Assembly: GCA_012520315.1 (NCBI GenBank)
Contig: JAAYOM010000081.1
Coordinates: forward strand, 1-33,203
From: Bacillota bacterium
GTDB taxonomy: Bacteria > Bacillota > Limnochordia > Darwinibacteriales > Darwinibacteriaceae
DNA length: 33,203 bases
Direction: 5' to 3'
The notes under the pieces were generated by a model. The model was not told where the DNA came from, searched no databases, and saw only the letters and a list, made by a program, of their open reading frames with translations. The position numbers and the translations under genes were made by a program. Positions 1 through 7,212 of this stretch are shown here, piece after piece. How positions within the stretch are numbered: position 1 is the stretch's first letter; each line of letters begins with the position of its first letter.

Positions 1-769
1 CCGGAGAGCTTTGAGGCAGCAATTGTATATAGCGTTTTAGAGAAGTTACTGCCTCCATGGTCAGTTCAGCGTACTTTTGTTGAACCTCTGGGCCAAAGCG
101 CAGCACCGGACCTGATACGCTCACTCCTGCCACCGCCAATCCGTCGTCATCAACTAGGGGAATAGCAACACAGCCAATATTTCTATCGTGCTCGCCATTA
201 TCAATGGCATAGCCCCGCTCACGGGTCCTCGCAAGTTCAGCCTTGAGATCCTCTACAGTGGTAATCGTGTTGGATGTGAACTTTTGCAGGCCCTTTACTG
301 CCGCGATTTGTTCCACGTATTCATCGGGCATGTAAGCCATCATCGCTTTGCCCACGCCTGTACAGTGCATAGGACCTAATCTTCCTACATCAGAATAGCG
401 AACCTGCCGCTGACTGGGATAAACTGTCTCCAAGTACAACACCTCGCCGTATCTTGGCACCGTGAGGTAGACAATTTCTTCCGTCGCCCGCTGCAGCTCT
501 TCCAGAATTGGCAAAGCATATTTCCGCACCTGCATGTCGATGCGGGCCACAAAACCAAGTTCGAGCACACGCAAACCTAGGTGATATTTCTTAGTTCGCT
601 CATCTTGCCGCAAGTAGCCGCAGTCAACCATGGTCTTGAGCAAAGATGCAATTGTGCTTTTTGGTATGTTCAACTCCTTGGCTAGTTCAGAAACACCCCA
701 GTCAACTTGTGTTTCCCGAAAGCGATCCAGGATGTCGAAAGCTTTTTCCAAAGACTTTATGCGTTTCAT
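1..769 (-). CDS. IclR-family transcriptional regulator, cut by the left edge
   Basis: Translating the minus strand from the ATG at 769 gives an open frame of 256 codons with no stop before the window ends, so only the C-terminal tail is missing. Family members are usually about 250-260 residues long. The N-terminus is a winged helix-turn-helix: MKRIKSLEKAFDILDRF, then GVSELAKELNIPKSTIASLL and a wing ending DCGYLRQDE. The effector domain follows, with the typical stretches YSDVGRLGPMHCTGVGKAMMAY and RERGYAIDNGEHDRNIGCVA. IclR proteins bind a small metabolite and control a neighbouring catabolic operon and often themselves. The target operon probably lies outside the window to the left. A perfect palindrome just upstream is a candidate binding site. 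The ligand cannot be told from sequence. Confidence 0.9.
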   Translation of the reverse strand, partial: MKRIKSLEKAFDILDRFRETQVDWGVSELAKELNIPKSTIASLLKTMVDCGYLRQDERTKKYHLGLRVLELGFVARIDMQVRKYALPILEELQRATEEIVYLTVPRYGEVLYLETVYPSQRQVRYSDVGRLGPMHCTGVGKAMMAYMPDEYVEQIAAVKGLQKFTSNTITTVEDLKAELARTRERGYAIDNGEHDRNIGCVAIPLVDDDGLAVAGVSVSGPVLRFGPEVQQKYAELTMEAVTSLKRYIQLLPQSSP

Positions 770-802
770 AAACAGACTCTTTTCCCTTCTTTACTGTTCT
801 TT

Positions 803-819
803 GTTCGACAGTGTCGAAC
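803..819. promoter_or_regulatory. Perfect palindrome, candidate IclR operator
   Basis: GTTCGACAGTGTCGAAC is a perfect inverted repeat of two 8-bp arms around one central base. It lies about 35 bp upstream of the ATG of the IclR-type gene. That position and symmetry suit autoregulation by a dimeric winged-helix protein. I found no second copy in this window, so its use as an operator is inferred. Confidence 0.5.
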
Positions 820-1000
820 GATGTACAACTTATCTTTGGCATAACTATACAACCCCACCTTACAAATTCCTTCTTTTTTTACGAAAATCTTTTTGTTTAA
901 AATAAAAAATGTGTTTTGATTAGATTCTAGTCAAGTATTTGTTGCATTCATCACAATAGCAGGCTGGGAAGGCTTATAAAGCCTAAACCAATTTATGGGC

Positions 1001-1029
1001 AAAAAAAGAACCACCCAAAACCAGGTGGT
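1001..1029 (-). terminator. Rho-independent terminator after the C39-like gene
   Basis: On the minus strand a 6-bp stem, ACCACC with GGTGGT, closes an 8-base loop and is followed after two bases by seven T. It starts 18 bases after the stop codon of the small Cys-His protein and ends that transcript. Confidence 0.8.
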
Positions 1030-1046
1030 CTAGTTAAAATATTTTG

Positions 1047-1649
1047 CTAGTGCATCAAGATAGAGATAAACCCGCCCTTCCGTTCATACCCGGTCTCCCA
1101 CAGTTCCTTCAAGTCCAACCAGCGATACCCGCCATAGGTAACCGCCTTAACTAAGGAGTGACTTTTGCGAATTTCGTATCCCGCCAAATTAAACCAATGC
1201 CAGTGGAAATCTTTCCAAGCACGGTTGCGATGGAAGAGCAGGAGATAGGGAACTAACATGCCGGAATCGATCTGGGCTAAGATAAGCTCCCTGGCCTCTT
1301 TCCAGGGGGCAGTTCCCGGAACTTCCACCAATTCAAGGAAACTCACGCCCCGGTCTTCCCAAAACTTGCGGATCCCTGAACTGTAGAGCTGCAGGGTGTC
1401 AATGCCCCCAAGGCGCGGCCTAAGGTAGGGCTTCACTATCTTGGACAAGGCAATATAGTCGTTTCTGGTTAGCTGATCGGCAGCAAAGGGGTACAGCGCC
1501 AAGAGTCCTTTTTCCCTGGCCAGGTAGATGCAAAGATCGCAGGCAGTTACCGCTGCACAGCCCCCAAAATACATGGCCTTATCCCTAAACCAGTGCTGGT
1601 TCCAGCCCAGTCCCCCGTCAACGGTGAAGTAGTTCAGCTCCTTTTTCAT
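1047..1649 (-). CDS. Small protein with a C39/papain-like Cys-His pattern, function unknown
   Basis: This 200-residue protein has no signal peptide or membrane segment. The chosen ATG at 1649 has GAGGTG six bases upstream; a longer reading from a GTG at 1658 would overlap that site. Near the N-terminus is MYFGGCAAVTACDLCIYLA, with Cys31 after a Gly pair at the head of a helix. Later comes FHWHWFNLAGYE at about residues 148-159. This spacing resembles C39-type and related papain-fold enzymes, where a Cys starts a helix and a His begins a strand ending in G-Y-D/E. The protein could therefore be a peptidase, an acyltransferase or an inactive relative. It is the last gene of the sigma/anti-sigma unit, with no terminator between it and the RseB-like gene. 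The fold assignment is by eye. Confidence 0.6.
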   Translation of the reverse strand: MKKELNYFTVDGGLGWNQHWFRDKAMYFGGCAAVTACDLCIYLAREKGLLALYPFAADQLTRNDYIALSKIVKPYLRPRLGGIDTLQLYSSGIRKFWEDRGVSFLELVEVPGTAPWKEARELILAQIDSGMLVPYLLLFHRNRAWKDFHWHWFNLAGYEIRKSHSLVKAVTYGGYRWLDLKELWETGYERKGGFISILMH

Positions 1650-1764
1650 AATGGTCACCTCACTGCGTGCCCCTTCTGGCTGGCTGCTGCCGTGAAGGAA
1701 CTTGAATTTCTGGTTAGTTCTCTACACTATTTGCCAACCCTTCTCTTGGTGACGGGTCTTATTA

Positions 1765-3252
1765 CTATTTTCCAGGCGGGTCCCAGACCGGCCTTTCCAT
1801 GAAACCAAACCCGGGAAAGAGCTCTCCTAGAATGATAAGCTGTTCGTCTTCGGAAAGCACGCTGCTCTCAGAGTAGATTGAGAAAAGGGGGCCGTTGGCC
1901 AGCATTTCAATCCTGTTAAGTCCAACAATGCTGATTGTGCTTCCCCCCATGCGTTCCCTATAGAATCCCGGGGCAAAGGAAACGCTTATATAGTGCAACG
2001 CCTCGCCGTCAGAAAGTTCCAGAACGAAATCCAGGGGCTCGCGATCTGAATTCTCCTTGTGCAAAGCGAACTTCTCTTTGATTTCCTGCGGATATTCCAC
2101 TTGGTAAATCCCGGTTACAGTAAAACCGGCGGGCTCTTTGGCAGAGTTCAAGCGAATCCAGGGGTTCAGCCGGACAAATTCTTCCTTAGTGACTGGTTCG
2201 CGGGGTAACGAAACATAATCAATGAATTCTTGTTCCCCAAGCAGATTCAGCAAGGGATCCCGGCCCAGTGCTTCCAAGTTCTTTATTTCCCGAGCCCCGG
2301 TTAGGCTTAAGAGAATCTCTGCGAGCTCCTGCCCAGCCAAGTTACTGGCCTGCACCTCGATTGTGGCCGGCTGCCCTGCTAACACAACTATCGTAGCACC
2401 TGAGGGCAGTACAACAACTTCCCAATAGGAGTCTCTTGTCACAACAATCTCTTCGTCTGCTGCAGCGAACACCTCGATAATAAAAGCTTCAAAACCATCA
2501 GACACCCAAAGCCAATAGGCACCTACCGGAAGATCGGGGTAGTTTTCCTTAAAAAAGGGGTTTTCCCTATGCCAGAACGAGGTTGCTTCAGAGTAGGCTA
2601 CAACCCCATAGCCCTCCGGCAGGGGCAAATTATCCAGGTTAAGCCAGGGCAAAAGCTCGGCGAAGGCTTCCTTAGACAAAGGTTTGTGCTCCAGATCCAT
2701 GCGAATTGGTATGCTGTGGGCATCGAGGGTAGAAAAATCCGGCTCAAAATCTACTGCCACCGCCTCGAAGCCTTGGATCAGGTTTCCGGCCTGGTCATAG
2801 GTATATTTATTGAGCACCAGCCCGGTTTCCTGATCGATCAGGTACTTTTCTCGCAAGCTGTCGCTTAGCTTATGGATAAGCTCTACTGCCAGAGACCTGC
2901 GCCCTAGGATTTCTTCCGTCCCTACAATTCTGACCTCATAGTTGGCATAAAACAGTGCCAAGTCGGTTTCAGGCATCCAGGTTTCTTGCATGGCAAAGGT
3001 ATAGGTCTGCCCAGGAACCTCTGTCTTGGTGATGGTCAAATCTCCCTGGGAGTAAACTTTCACCATGATCTCGGATAGATCCATCATATCCGACTGCTGC
3101 CCTGCCGGCTGGAGAACCCGGGCCTTAATGTAGTAATCTCCCACCTCCTGGTTTAAAAAGGGGGCGGCCACATCGAGCTGGGCCCAGGCAGTACCGGTCA
3201 AAGACAGGACGAGCAACACCGTAAAGCTTAGCCAGAACTTCGTCCTTCTCAT
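1765..3252 (-). CDS. RseB/MucB-like secreted protein with a duplicated C-terminal domain
   Basis: This 495-residue protein starts with a clear signal peptide: basic MRRTKFW, a hydrophobic core, and a likely cut after AWA near residue 24. There is no lipobox Cys. Residues about 28-185 look like the LolA-type fold of RseB/MucB and related sigma-factor modulators, including the turn DQETGLVLNKYTYDQAGNL. Two repeats follow at about 191-318 and 353-480. Each opens with a P-[LV]-[ST]-K-E-x-F motif and then P-W-[LI]. They resemble the RseB C-terminal domain, which touches the anti-sigma factor. Its ATG overlaps the stop codon of the anti-sigma gene by four bases (ATGA), so the two are translationally coupled. 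It probably acts outside the cytoplasmic membrane on that partner. Family assignment is moderate. Confidence 0.7.
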   Translation of the reverse strand: MRRTKFWLSFTVLLVLSLTGTAWAQLDVAAPFLNQEVGDYYIKARVLQPAGQQSDMMDLSEIMVKVYSQGDLTITKTEVPGQTYTFAMQETWMPETDLALFYANYEVRIVGTEEILGRRSLAVELIHKLSDSLREKYLIDQETGLVLNKYTYDQAGNLIQGFEAVAVDFEPDFSTLDAHSIPIRMDLEHKPLSKEAFAELLPWLNLDNLPLPEGYGVVAYSEATSFWHRENPFFKENYPDLPVGAYWLWVSDGFEAFIIEVFAAADEEIVVTRDSYWEVVVLPSGATIVVLAGQPATIEVQASNLAGQELAEILLSLTGAREIKNLEALGRDPLLNLLGEQEFIDYVSLPREPVTKEEFVRLNPWIRLNSAKEPAGFTVTGIYQVEYPQEIKEKFALHKENSDREPLDFVLELSDGEALHYISVSFAPGFYRERMGGSTISIVGLNRIEMLANGPLFSIYSESSVLSEDEQLIILGELFPGFGFMERPVWDPPGK

Positions 3253-3578
3253 AGATACTCACTGCCCTTCTTTATTCTTATTGCGTCTAGACTCCCATAG
3301 GGGCTGGAATAGGGGGAAAAAGTACGGGGATATGCCCTAATCACAGGGACTGGTTCTTCAAAAGGCGGATCCAGGCCTGGCGACTCCGCCCCAGGCAGGG
3401 CCAAAACAAGCACCAGGATCAATCCTAGAACAGCCGGAAGCAAGGCCATATTTCTGCCCTTGCCTCTAGGCAGTAAAATCTCTTCCATCACTCCGTTTTG
3501 CACATCAACAGGGATGGCTGCACTTTTGGCCTGTGCAAACTTTTCTTGCGCAAACTTATGTCGCCGCTCTCTATCCAC
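3249..3578 (-). CDS. Single-pass anti-sigma-factor-like membrane protein
   Basis: I place the start at the GTG at 3578, with GGAGGG about nine bases upstream. The GTG overlaps the stop of the upstream sigma gene in GTGGATAG, a classic sigma/anti-sigma overlap. The 109-residue product has a short charged cytoplasmic part of about 43 residues, one membrane helix at about 44-62 (MALLPAVLGLILVLVLALPG) and a short outer tail. The His-x3-Cys-x2-Cys zinc motif of ZAS anti-sigma factors is absent. The frame stays open upstream to 3779, but that part is read-through of the broken sigma gene. The role is inferred from position and topology. With its sigma partner broken it may be an orphan or may control another sigma factor. 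Confidence 0.6.
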   Translation of the reverse strand: MDRERRHKFAQEKFAQAKSAAIPVDVQNGVMEEILLPRGKGRNMALLPAVLGLILVLVLALPGAESPGLDPPFEEPVPVIRAYPRTFSPYSSPYGSLDAIRIKKGSEYL

Positions 3579-3986
3579 TTTCTTCCCTCCCCGCCGCAGA
3601 TTCCTGCATAAGTGATTTTCGCAAACGCTTGAGACCCCGGTTGAGCCGGGACTTGGCGGTTCCCTCTGGAATGCCCAGCACTGCCGGTGAAAAACAGACT
3701 GCAGCGAAACTGTCAAAACCCTTTGGAGATGATATTTGCGACAAAGATTGGCTGCAATGGCCAGGAGCCAGTTGCGCATGGATCGTTCCGGCTTATAGCC
3801 TGCTAGATATTTATAAGCCCTGACAAAGGTCTATTGGGTAACATCTTCGGCCTGATGGAGATCGCCAAGGTGAAAGTAGGCCAGTTTTGCAATGGACTGC
3901 TGATAGCGCTGGACTAAATAGCGAAAATATTCAGTCTTGCCGGCTAGCACCTCTGCAACGATTTGCTGATCTGTGATCCTGACCAC
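3571..3986 (-). pseudogene. Broken ECF sigma factor (in-frame stop, missing middle, frameshift)
   Basis: Reading from a GTG at 3986 (another in-frame GTG lies at 4004) gives typical region 2, ending AEDVTQ, then a TAG at 3831-3833, then TFVRAYKYLAGYKPERSMRN. ECF sigmas have Q-E-T-F here, so one base change from GAG explains the stop. The frame continues through RNWLLAIAANLCRKYHLQ. The region 4 helix-turn-helix, LGIPEGTAKSRLNRGLKRLR, appears only about 20 codons later and in a different frame. Normally about 60 residues separate these parts, so a deletion of roughly 100 bases or more with a frameshift is likely. Two separate lesions make a sequencing error unlikely. The downstream partner genes remain open. 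Confidence 0.85.
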
Positions 3987-4048
3987 CTGCCTTCCTGCCC
4001 TCACTATGTATACCTCAATTTTTCAGAAACAGTTCGCTGGTTTTCAAT

Positions 4049-4083
4049 AAAAAAGGATCCTTCCCGTTCGACGGGGAGAATCC
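4049..4083 (-). terminator. Strong Rho-independent terminator after the hydrolase gene
   Basis: On the minus strand two 13-base arms (GGATTCTCCCCGT and ACGGGAAGGATCC) pair around a CGA loop. There is one C-A mismatch and one G-U pair, and six T follow directly. It lies 23 bases past the hydrolase stop codon and separates the glycan unit from the sigma/anti-sigma unit. Confidence 0.85.
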
Positions 4084-4105
4084 CGTCTGACGCAAACGAG
4101 TGCGC

Positions 4106-5149
4106 CTAATTTACCTCAGTGTATTGCATGTAAAAACCTGCAATCTGATCCATAATCTCTTCGTCCAGGGCATAGAGGAGACCCTTGTCGAGATGTTTCT
4201 CCAGATAATCTGCTCTGATTTCCGGCGTAAACTCCTGATCTAAAGTTTGCAGGTAAGCAGCAAAACGATCATTAAATTCTGCCCGGTAGTCCCTGGTGCT
4301 GTCAGCATGCCACACCCAGTTATGGCCCCGCTCCTTAAACTCGACAAACTGGAACCGGGGATTGTCGGCATATTTTTCTAAATACAGGTTATAGCCCACT
4401 TCCATAGGGACGGTGTTATCATTGGTGCTATGGATAACCATCACTCCGGCATTTGTGCTTTCAAATCCTGCCAGGCTGCTCAATCTGGCATAGGAGCCGA
4501 ATTTTAGCCATTCATAGAAAGATAAAAAGGGCAAAAGCACATTGATGGAGCTGCCTGCAATTTTTCGTCCCACCTCTGCAATCATATCCAGGGGCCGATT
4601 AAACCCGGCCACTATAACCGCGGCCTTTACATCGGGATGGAGGCTCAGTACACTTCCAGTCGAGTAGCCGCCCCAGCTGTGTCCAAAGAGCATGATGGGC
4701 AGGTCGGCAAATTCAGGACTGTCTTTAACAAAGCGAATAGCATAATCCAGATCAATTAGACCCTGGGGCAGGCCCCTGACCGACTTGCCCTCACTTTCGT
4801 CGTTGCCGGTGGCATCATAAGCAAAGACCAGAAAGCCCCGGCCGGCCAAGTAATCTGCTACATCTAGATAGGAGTTATGTCCGCCGCCCCCAAGGCCGTG
4901 GGCTATGATCACAACCCCACTAGGATCGGGCCCTTCCTTGCAATATTTATAGCCAACAAGCTCTTGGCCCCGCTGGGAAGTAAAGGTGTATCTTGTTCTT
5001 TGCAGGCTTGGGAACTCATTTAAACTGCGGCTTAAAGGCAAATAGGTTTCATGCCTCTGGCCAAAGTTCTGCTCATAAACAACCACAGCCATGCCGAAGG
5101 GGAATAGCACAAGAAAGATCAGGATAATTGGCACCAGAATTTTTATCAT
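4106..5149 (-). CDS. Membrane-anchored alpha/beta hydrolase
   Basis: The ATG at 5149 has GGAGA seven bases upstream and is preferred to a longer frame from 5197. The 347-residue protein starts with an uncleaved-looking hydrophobic segment (IKILVPIILIFLVLFPFGM), so the catalytic domain probably sits outside the membrane. The alpha/beta hydrolase core is plain: oxyanion loop HGLGGGG at about 84-90, nucleophile elbow GHSWGG with Ser158, acid Asp244 in STNDNTVP, and His276 in RGHNW. The proteins most like this are lysophospholipase/S9-type esterases and peptidases. It is the last gene after GH130, with 100 bases between and no terminator, so co-transcription is likely. Removing acyl groups from a glycan would fit the context but is speculation. 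Confidence 0.85.
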   Translation of the reverse strand: MIKILVPIILIFLVLFPFGMAVVVYEQNFGQRHETYLPLSRSLNEFPSLQRTRYTFTSQRGQELVGYKYCKEGPDPSGVVIIAHGLGGGGHNSYLDVADYLAGRGFLVFAYDATGNDESEGKSVRGLPQGLIDLDYAIRFVKDSPEFADLPIMLFGHSWGGYSTGSVLSLHPDVKAAVIVAGFNRPLDMIAEVGRKIAGSSINVLLPFLSFYEWLKFGSYARLSSLAGFESTNAGVMVIHSTNDNTVPMEVGYNLYLEKYADNPRFQFVEFKERGHNWVWHADSTRDYRAEFNDRFAAYLQTLDQEFTPEIRADYLEKHLDKGLLYALDEEIMDQIAGFYMQYTEVN

Positions 5150-5249
5150 GTTAGGGTCTCCTTTACCGCGGGGATGTACAGTGGGAAGGACATGCACCCT
5201 TCCCTGCCTTCCCCATGATTCTATGGCAAAGTCTGCCTATCCTGCTTAA

Positions 5250-6161
5250 TTAAAAGACGACTTTATCCAGTTCAATCCCGGCCACTCCGATTACCTTATC
5301 TGCGCCTCCATAGTAAACATACAAGAAGTCATCCTTAATCACTTGCCCGCAGCTAAACACGACATTAGGCACATGCCCTGTCCTTTCCCAGTCCAGTTCA
5401 GGTTCTAAAATGGGCTGAGGCAAACGCCTCACTACTTTGGTCGGATCCTCCCCATCTAAAAGCGCCGCACCTAAGCGGTAAACCTTCCGGTTATCTACAG
5501 CATGATAAAGCATAAGGAAGCCTTGGCGAACCCGGATGGGCTGACCGGCGATACCGATCTTGTTTTCTTCCCAGCCGCCAGGGATAGTTTTCATAACAAT
5601 CCTATGATCGTCCCAAGTGTTTAAGTCACTGGAAAAGGCCGCCCAAATATGGGGCATCCTGCGGTGGAAAAGCATGTATTTGCCGTCAACCAGTTCTTCT
5701 AACAGCCCTGCGTCCTTATTGGGCTCATCCAGAATCACCCCGTGGCGCTGCCAGGTCTCTAAATCCTGCGATGAGGCCAGAGAGATTTTGTGATCATCCC
5801 AGGTTCTGCCGCCAAAGGCAGTGTAGAGCATATAGAATGTATCGCCGATTTTGCTGATCCGGGGATCTTCAACCCCCCAGGCCTCCTGCTCCCCTTCCGC
5901 TGTAAAAATGGGTTCAGCTTCCCGGGTGAAATTGATTCCATCCTCACTCACCCCATAGCCAAAAGAGGAGATAAACCTTTTATTTGCCTTTGGTTCCAGG
6001 TCAGACAAGGCGGAAAAGTCTCGATCAGAAGCCCGGTAAATCATATGGACTCTGCCTTGATGGAATGTTACACCGCAGTTAAATACAGCCTCCCTCTCCC
6101 AGCTGTGTTCTGCAATTGGTTCTAAAATCGGCTCTTGAGATAATCGACGTAGTTTGAACAT
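5250..6161 (-). CDS. GH130 family glycoside phosphorylase (beta-mannoside type)
   Basis: This 303-residue protein has the five-bladed propeller signatures of GH130: FNCGVTFHQGRVHMIYRA at about 27-44, GVEDPRI at 96-102, YMLYTAFGGRTWDDHKI, and a C-terminal YYGGADKVIGVA. Known members split beta-mannosidic bonds with phosphate, releasing mannose-1-phosphate; some are hydrolases. No signal peptide is present, so it acts in the cytoplasm on imported oligosaccharides. The ATG has AGGAGG five bases upstream. It lies 12 bases after a LacI regulator gene and downstream of a DUF1861 gene, forming one unit. The exact substrate (mannobiose, mannosyl-glucose, mannosyl-GlcNAc) cannot be decided by eye. Confidence 0.9.
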   Translation of the reverse strand: MFKLRRLSQEPILEPIAEHSWEREAVFNCGVTFHQGRVHMIYRASDRDFSALSDLEPKANKRFISSFGYGVSEDGINFTREAEPIFTAEGEQEAWGVEDPRISKIGDTFYMLYTAFGGRTWDDHKISLASSQDLETWQRHGVILDEPNKDAGLLEELVDGKYMLFHRRMPHIWAAFSSDLNTWDDHRIVMKTIPGGWEENKIGIAGQPIRVRQGFLMLYHAVDNRKVYRLGAALLDGEDPTKVVRRLPQPILEPELDWERTGHVPNVVFSCGQVIKDDFLYVYYGGADKVIGVAGIELDKVVF

Positions 6162-6173
6162 AGTTGCCTCCTA

Positions 6174-7193
6174 TTATTTCCGCACAGCCTGAACTGAATC
6201 GCGTATGACCAGCTCCGTGCTTAAAGTAATCCGCAGAGGGACATCGGCATCTTGGCCGCTCATCAGTTCATGCAGCCTCCGGGCGGCCATAGCCCCCATA
6301 CGGCGCTTATGAATATGAATAGTAGTCAAGGGCGGGTTGACAAATTCGCTCAGTTTGACATTATCAAACCCGACTAAAGAGAGATCCACAGGCACCTTAA
6401 TGCCCGCTCTGGCACAGGCCTGCAGCACACCCAAGGCAGTGCTGTCATTATCAGTGATCACGGCGGTTACCGGAAGTCCGCGCTCGATCAGAGCGGCCAT
6501 TCCCTCCCGGCCCTTGTCAACCTGGGGACCGGACTCAGCATGGATCCAGCCCCATTCATGCCTGCGGGCAATACCGTTTTCCCGCAAGGCAGCCCGGTAG
6601 CCATCGTAGCGTTCCTGCAGCGAGCGATGGGAGAGGGGTCCTCCGATAAAGCCAATGCGCTCGTGGCCCTGGCTGACCAAATAGTTCACCAGGCGCATAA
6701 TTCCGCCCCGATTATCTGTGACCACGCAATCTACAGGCAGATCCGGCAGCCAGTTATCCACTAGGACAACAGGGATGTCTAGGGCTTTAGCCTGCTCCAC
6801 AACACTGGCATAGACATCTGCCCCTACTAGGATCAGCCCGTCCAGCTGTCCGCTCTTGTGCAATTCCCACAGATTCGTATCATTTGGGTTGTCAATCGTT
6901 TGCAAAAGCACTTTATAGCCATATTTCCGGCACTCGTTTTCCACACCGACCATCACTGTGCCATAAAAGGGATCAGCCGGCAGCGACTGGAGCCTGGCGT
7001 TAAAGACGATACAGATGTTGCGTGAGGCTCCGCCGCCTTCAAGGGGCGTAAACTCATAGCCAAGTTCACGGGCTTTTTCCACCACCTGCTGCCGGGTTTG
7101 GGGACTGACCCTTCCCTTGCCCGTCAAAGCCCGGGAGACAGTGGTTACCGATACACCAAGTTCTACTGCAATATCCTTGAGGGTAATAGACAT
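6174..7193 (-). CDS. LacI-family regulator of the GH130 unit
   Basis: The 339-residue protein has the LacI headpiece at the very N-terminus (ITLKDIAVELGVSVTTVSRALTGKGRVS) with the hinge helix after it. The periplasmic-binding-protein-like sensor domain follows, with DGLILVGADV, GHERIGFIGGP, AVITDNDSTALG and SLVGFDN. It is 19 bases after DUF1861 and 12 bases before GH130, so it is probably made from the operon it controls. Central-CpG boxes TTGCGC(A) upstream of the DUF1861 gene fit the usual LacI operator style. The inducer is likely a sugar or sugar phosphate made in this pathway. Confidence 0.92.
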   Translation of the reverse strand: MSITLKDIAVELGVSVTTVSRALTGKGRVSPQTRQQVVEKARELGYEFTPLEGGGASRNICIVFNARLQSLPADPFYGTVMVGVENECRKYGYKVLLQTIDNPNDTNLWELHKSGQLDGLILVGADVYASVVEQAKALDIPVVLVDNWLPDLPVDCVVTDNRGGIMRLVNYLVSQGHERIGFIGGPLSHRSLQERYDGYRAALRENGIARRHEWGWIHAESGPQVDKGREGMAALIERGLPVTAVITDNDSTALGVLQACARAGIKVPVDLSLVGFDNVKLSEFVNPPLTTIHIHKRRMGAMAARRLHELMSGQDADVPLRITLSTELVIRDSVQAVRK

Positions 7194-7212
7194 ATATCCA
7201 CCTGCCCCTAAT

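Noticed and set aside
971-983. GGCTTATAAAGCC small palindrome as a regulatory site or terminator
   Set aside because: The stem is only five bases with a three-base loop and no T run. It is easily a chance event.
3579-3779. N-terminal extension of the anti-sigma-like frame
   Set aside because: Its first part is clearly ECF sigma region 2 (RNWLLAIAANLC) and the rest is region 4 read in a wrong frame. The GTG at 3578 with GGAGGG is the real start.
5790-6125. Plus-strand open frame of 111 codons inside the GH130 gene
   Set aside because: It is a shadow of a strong GH130 coding frame, and its translation has no recognisable domain.
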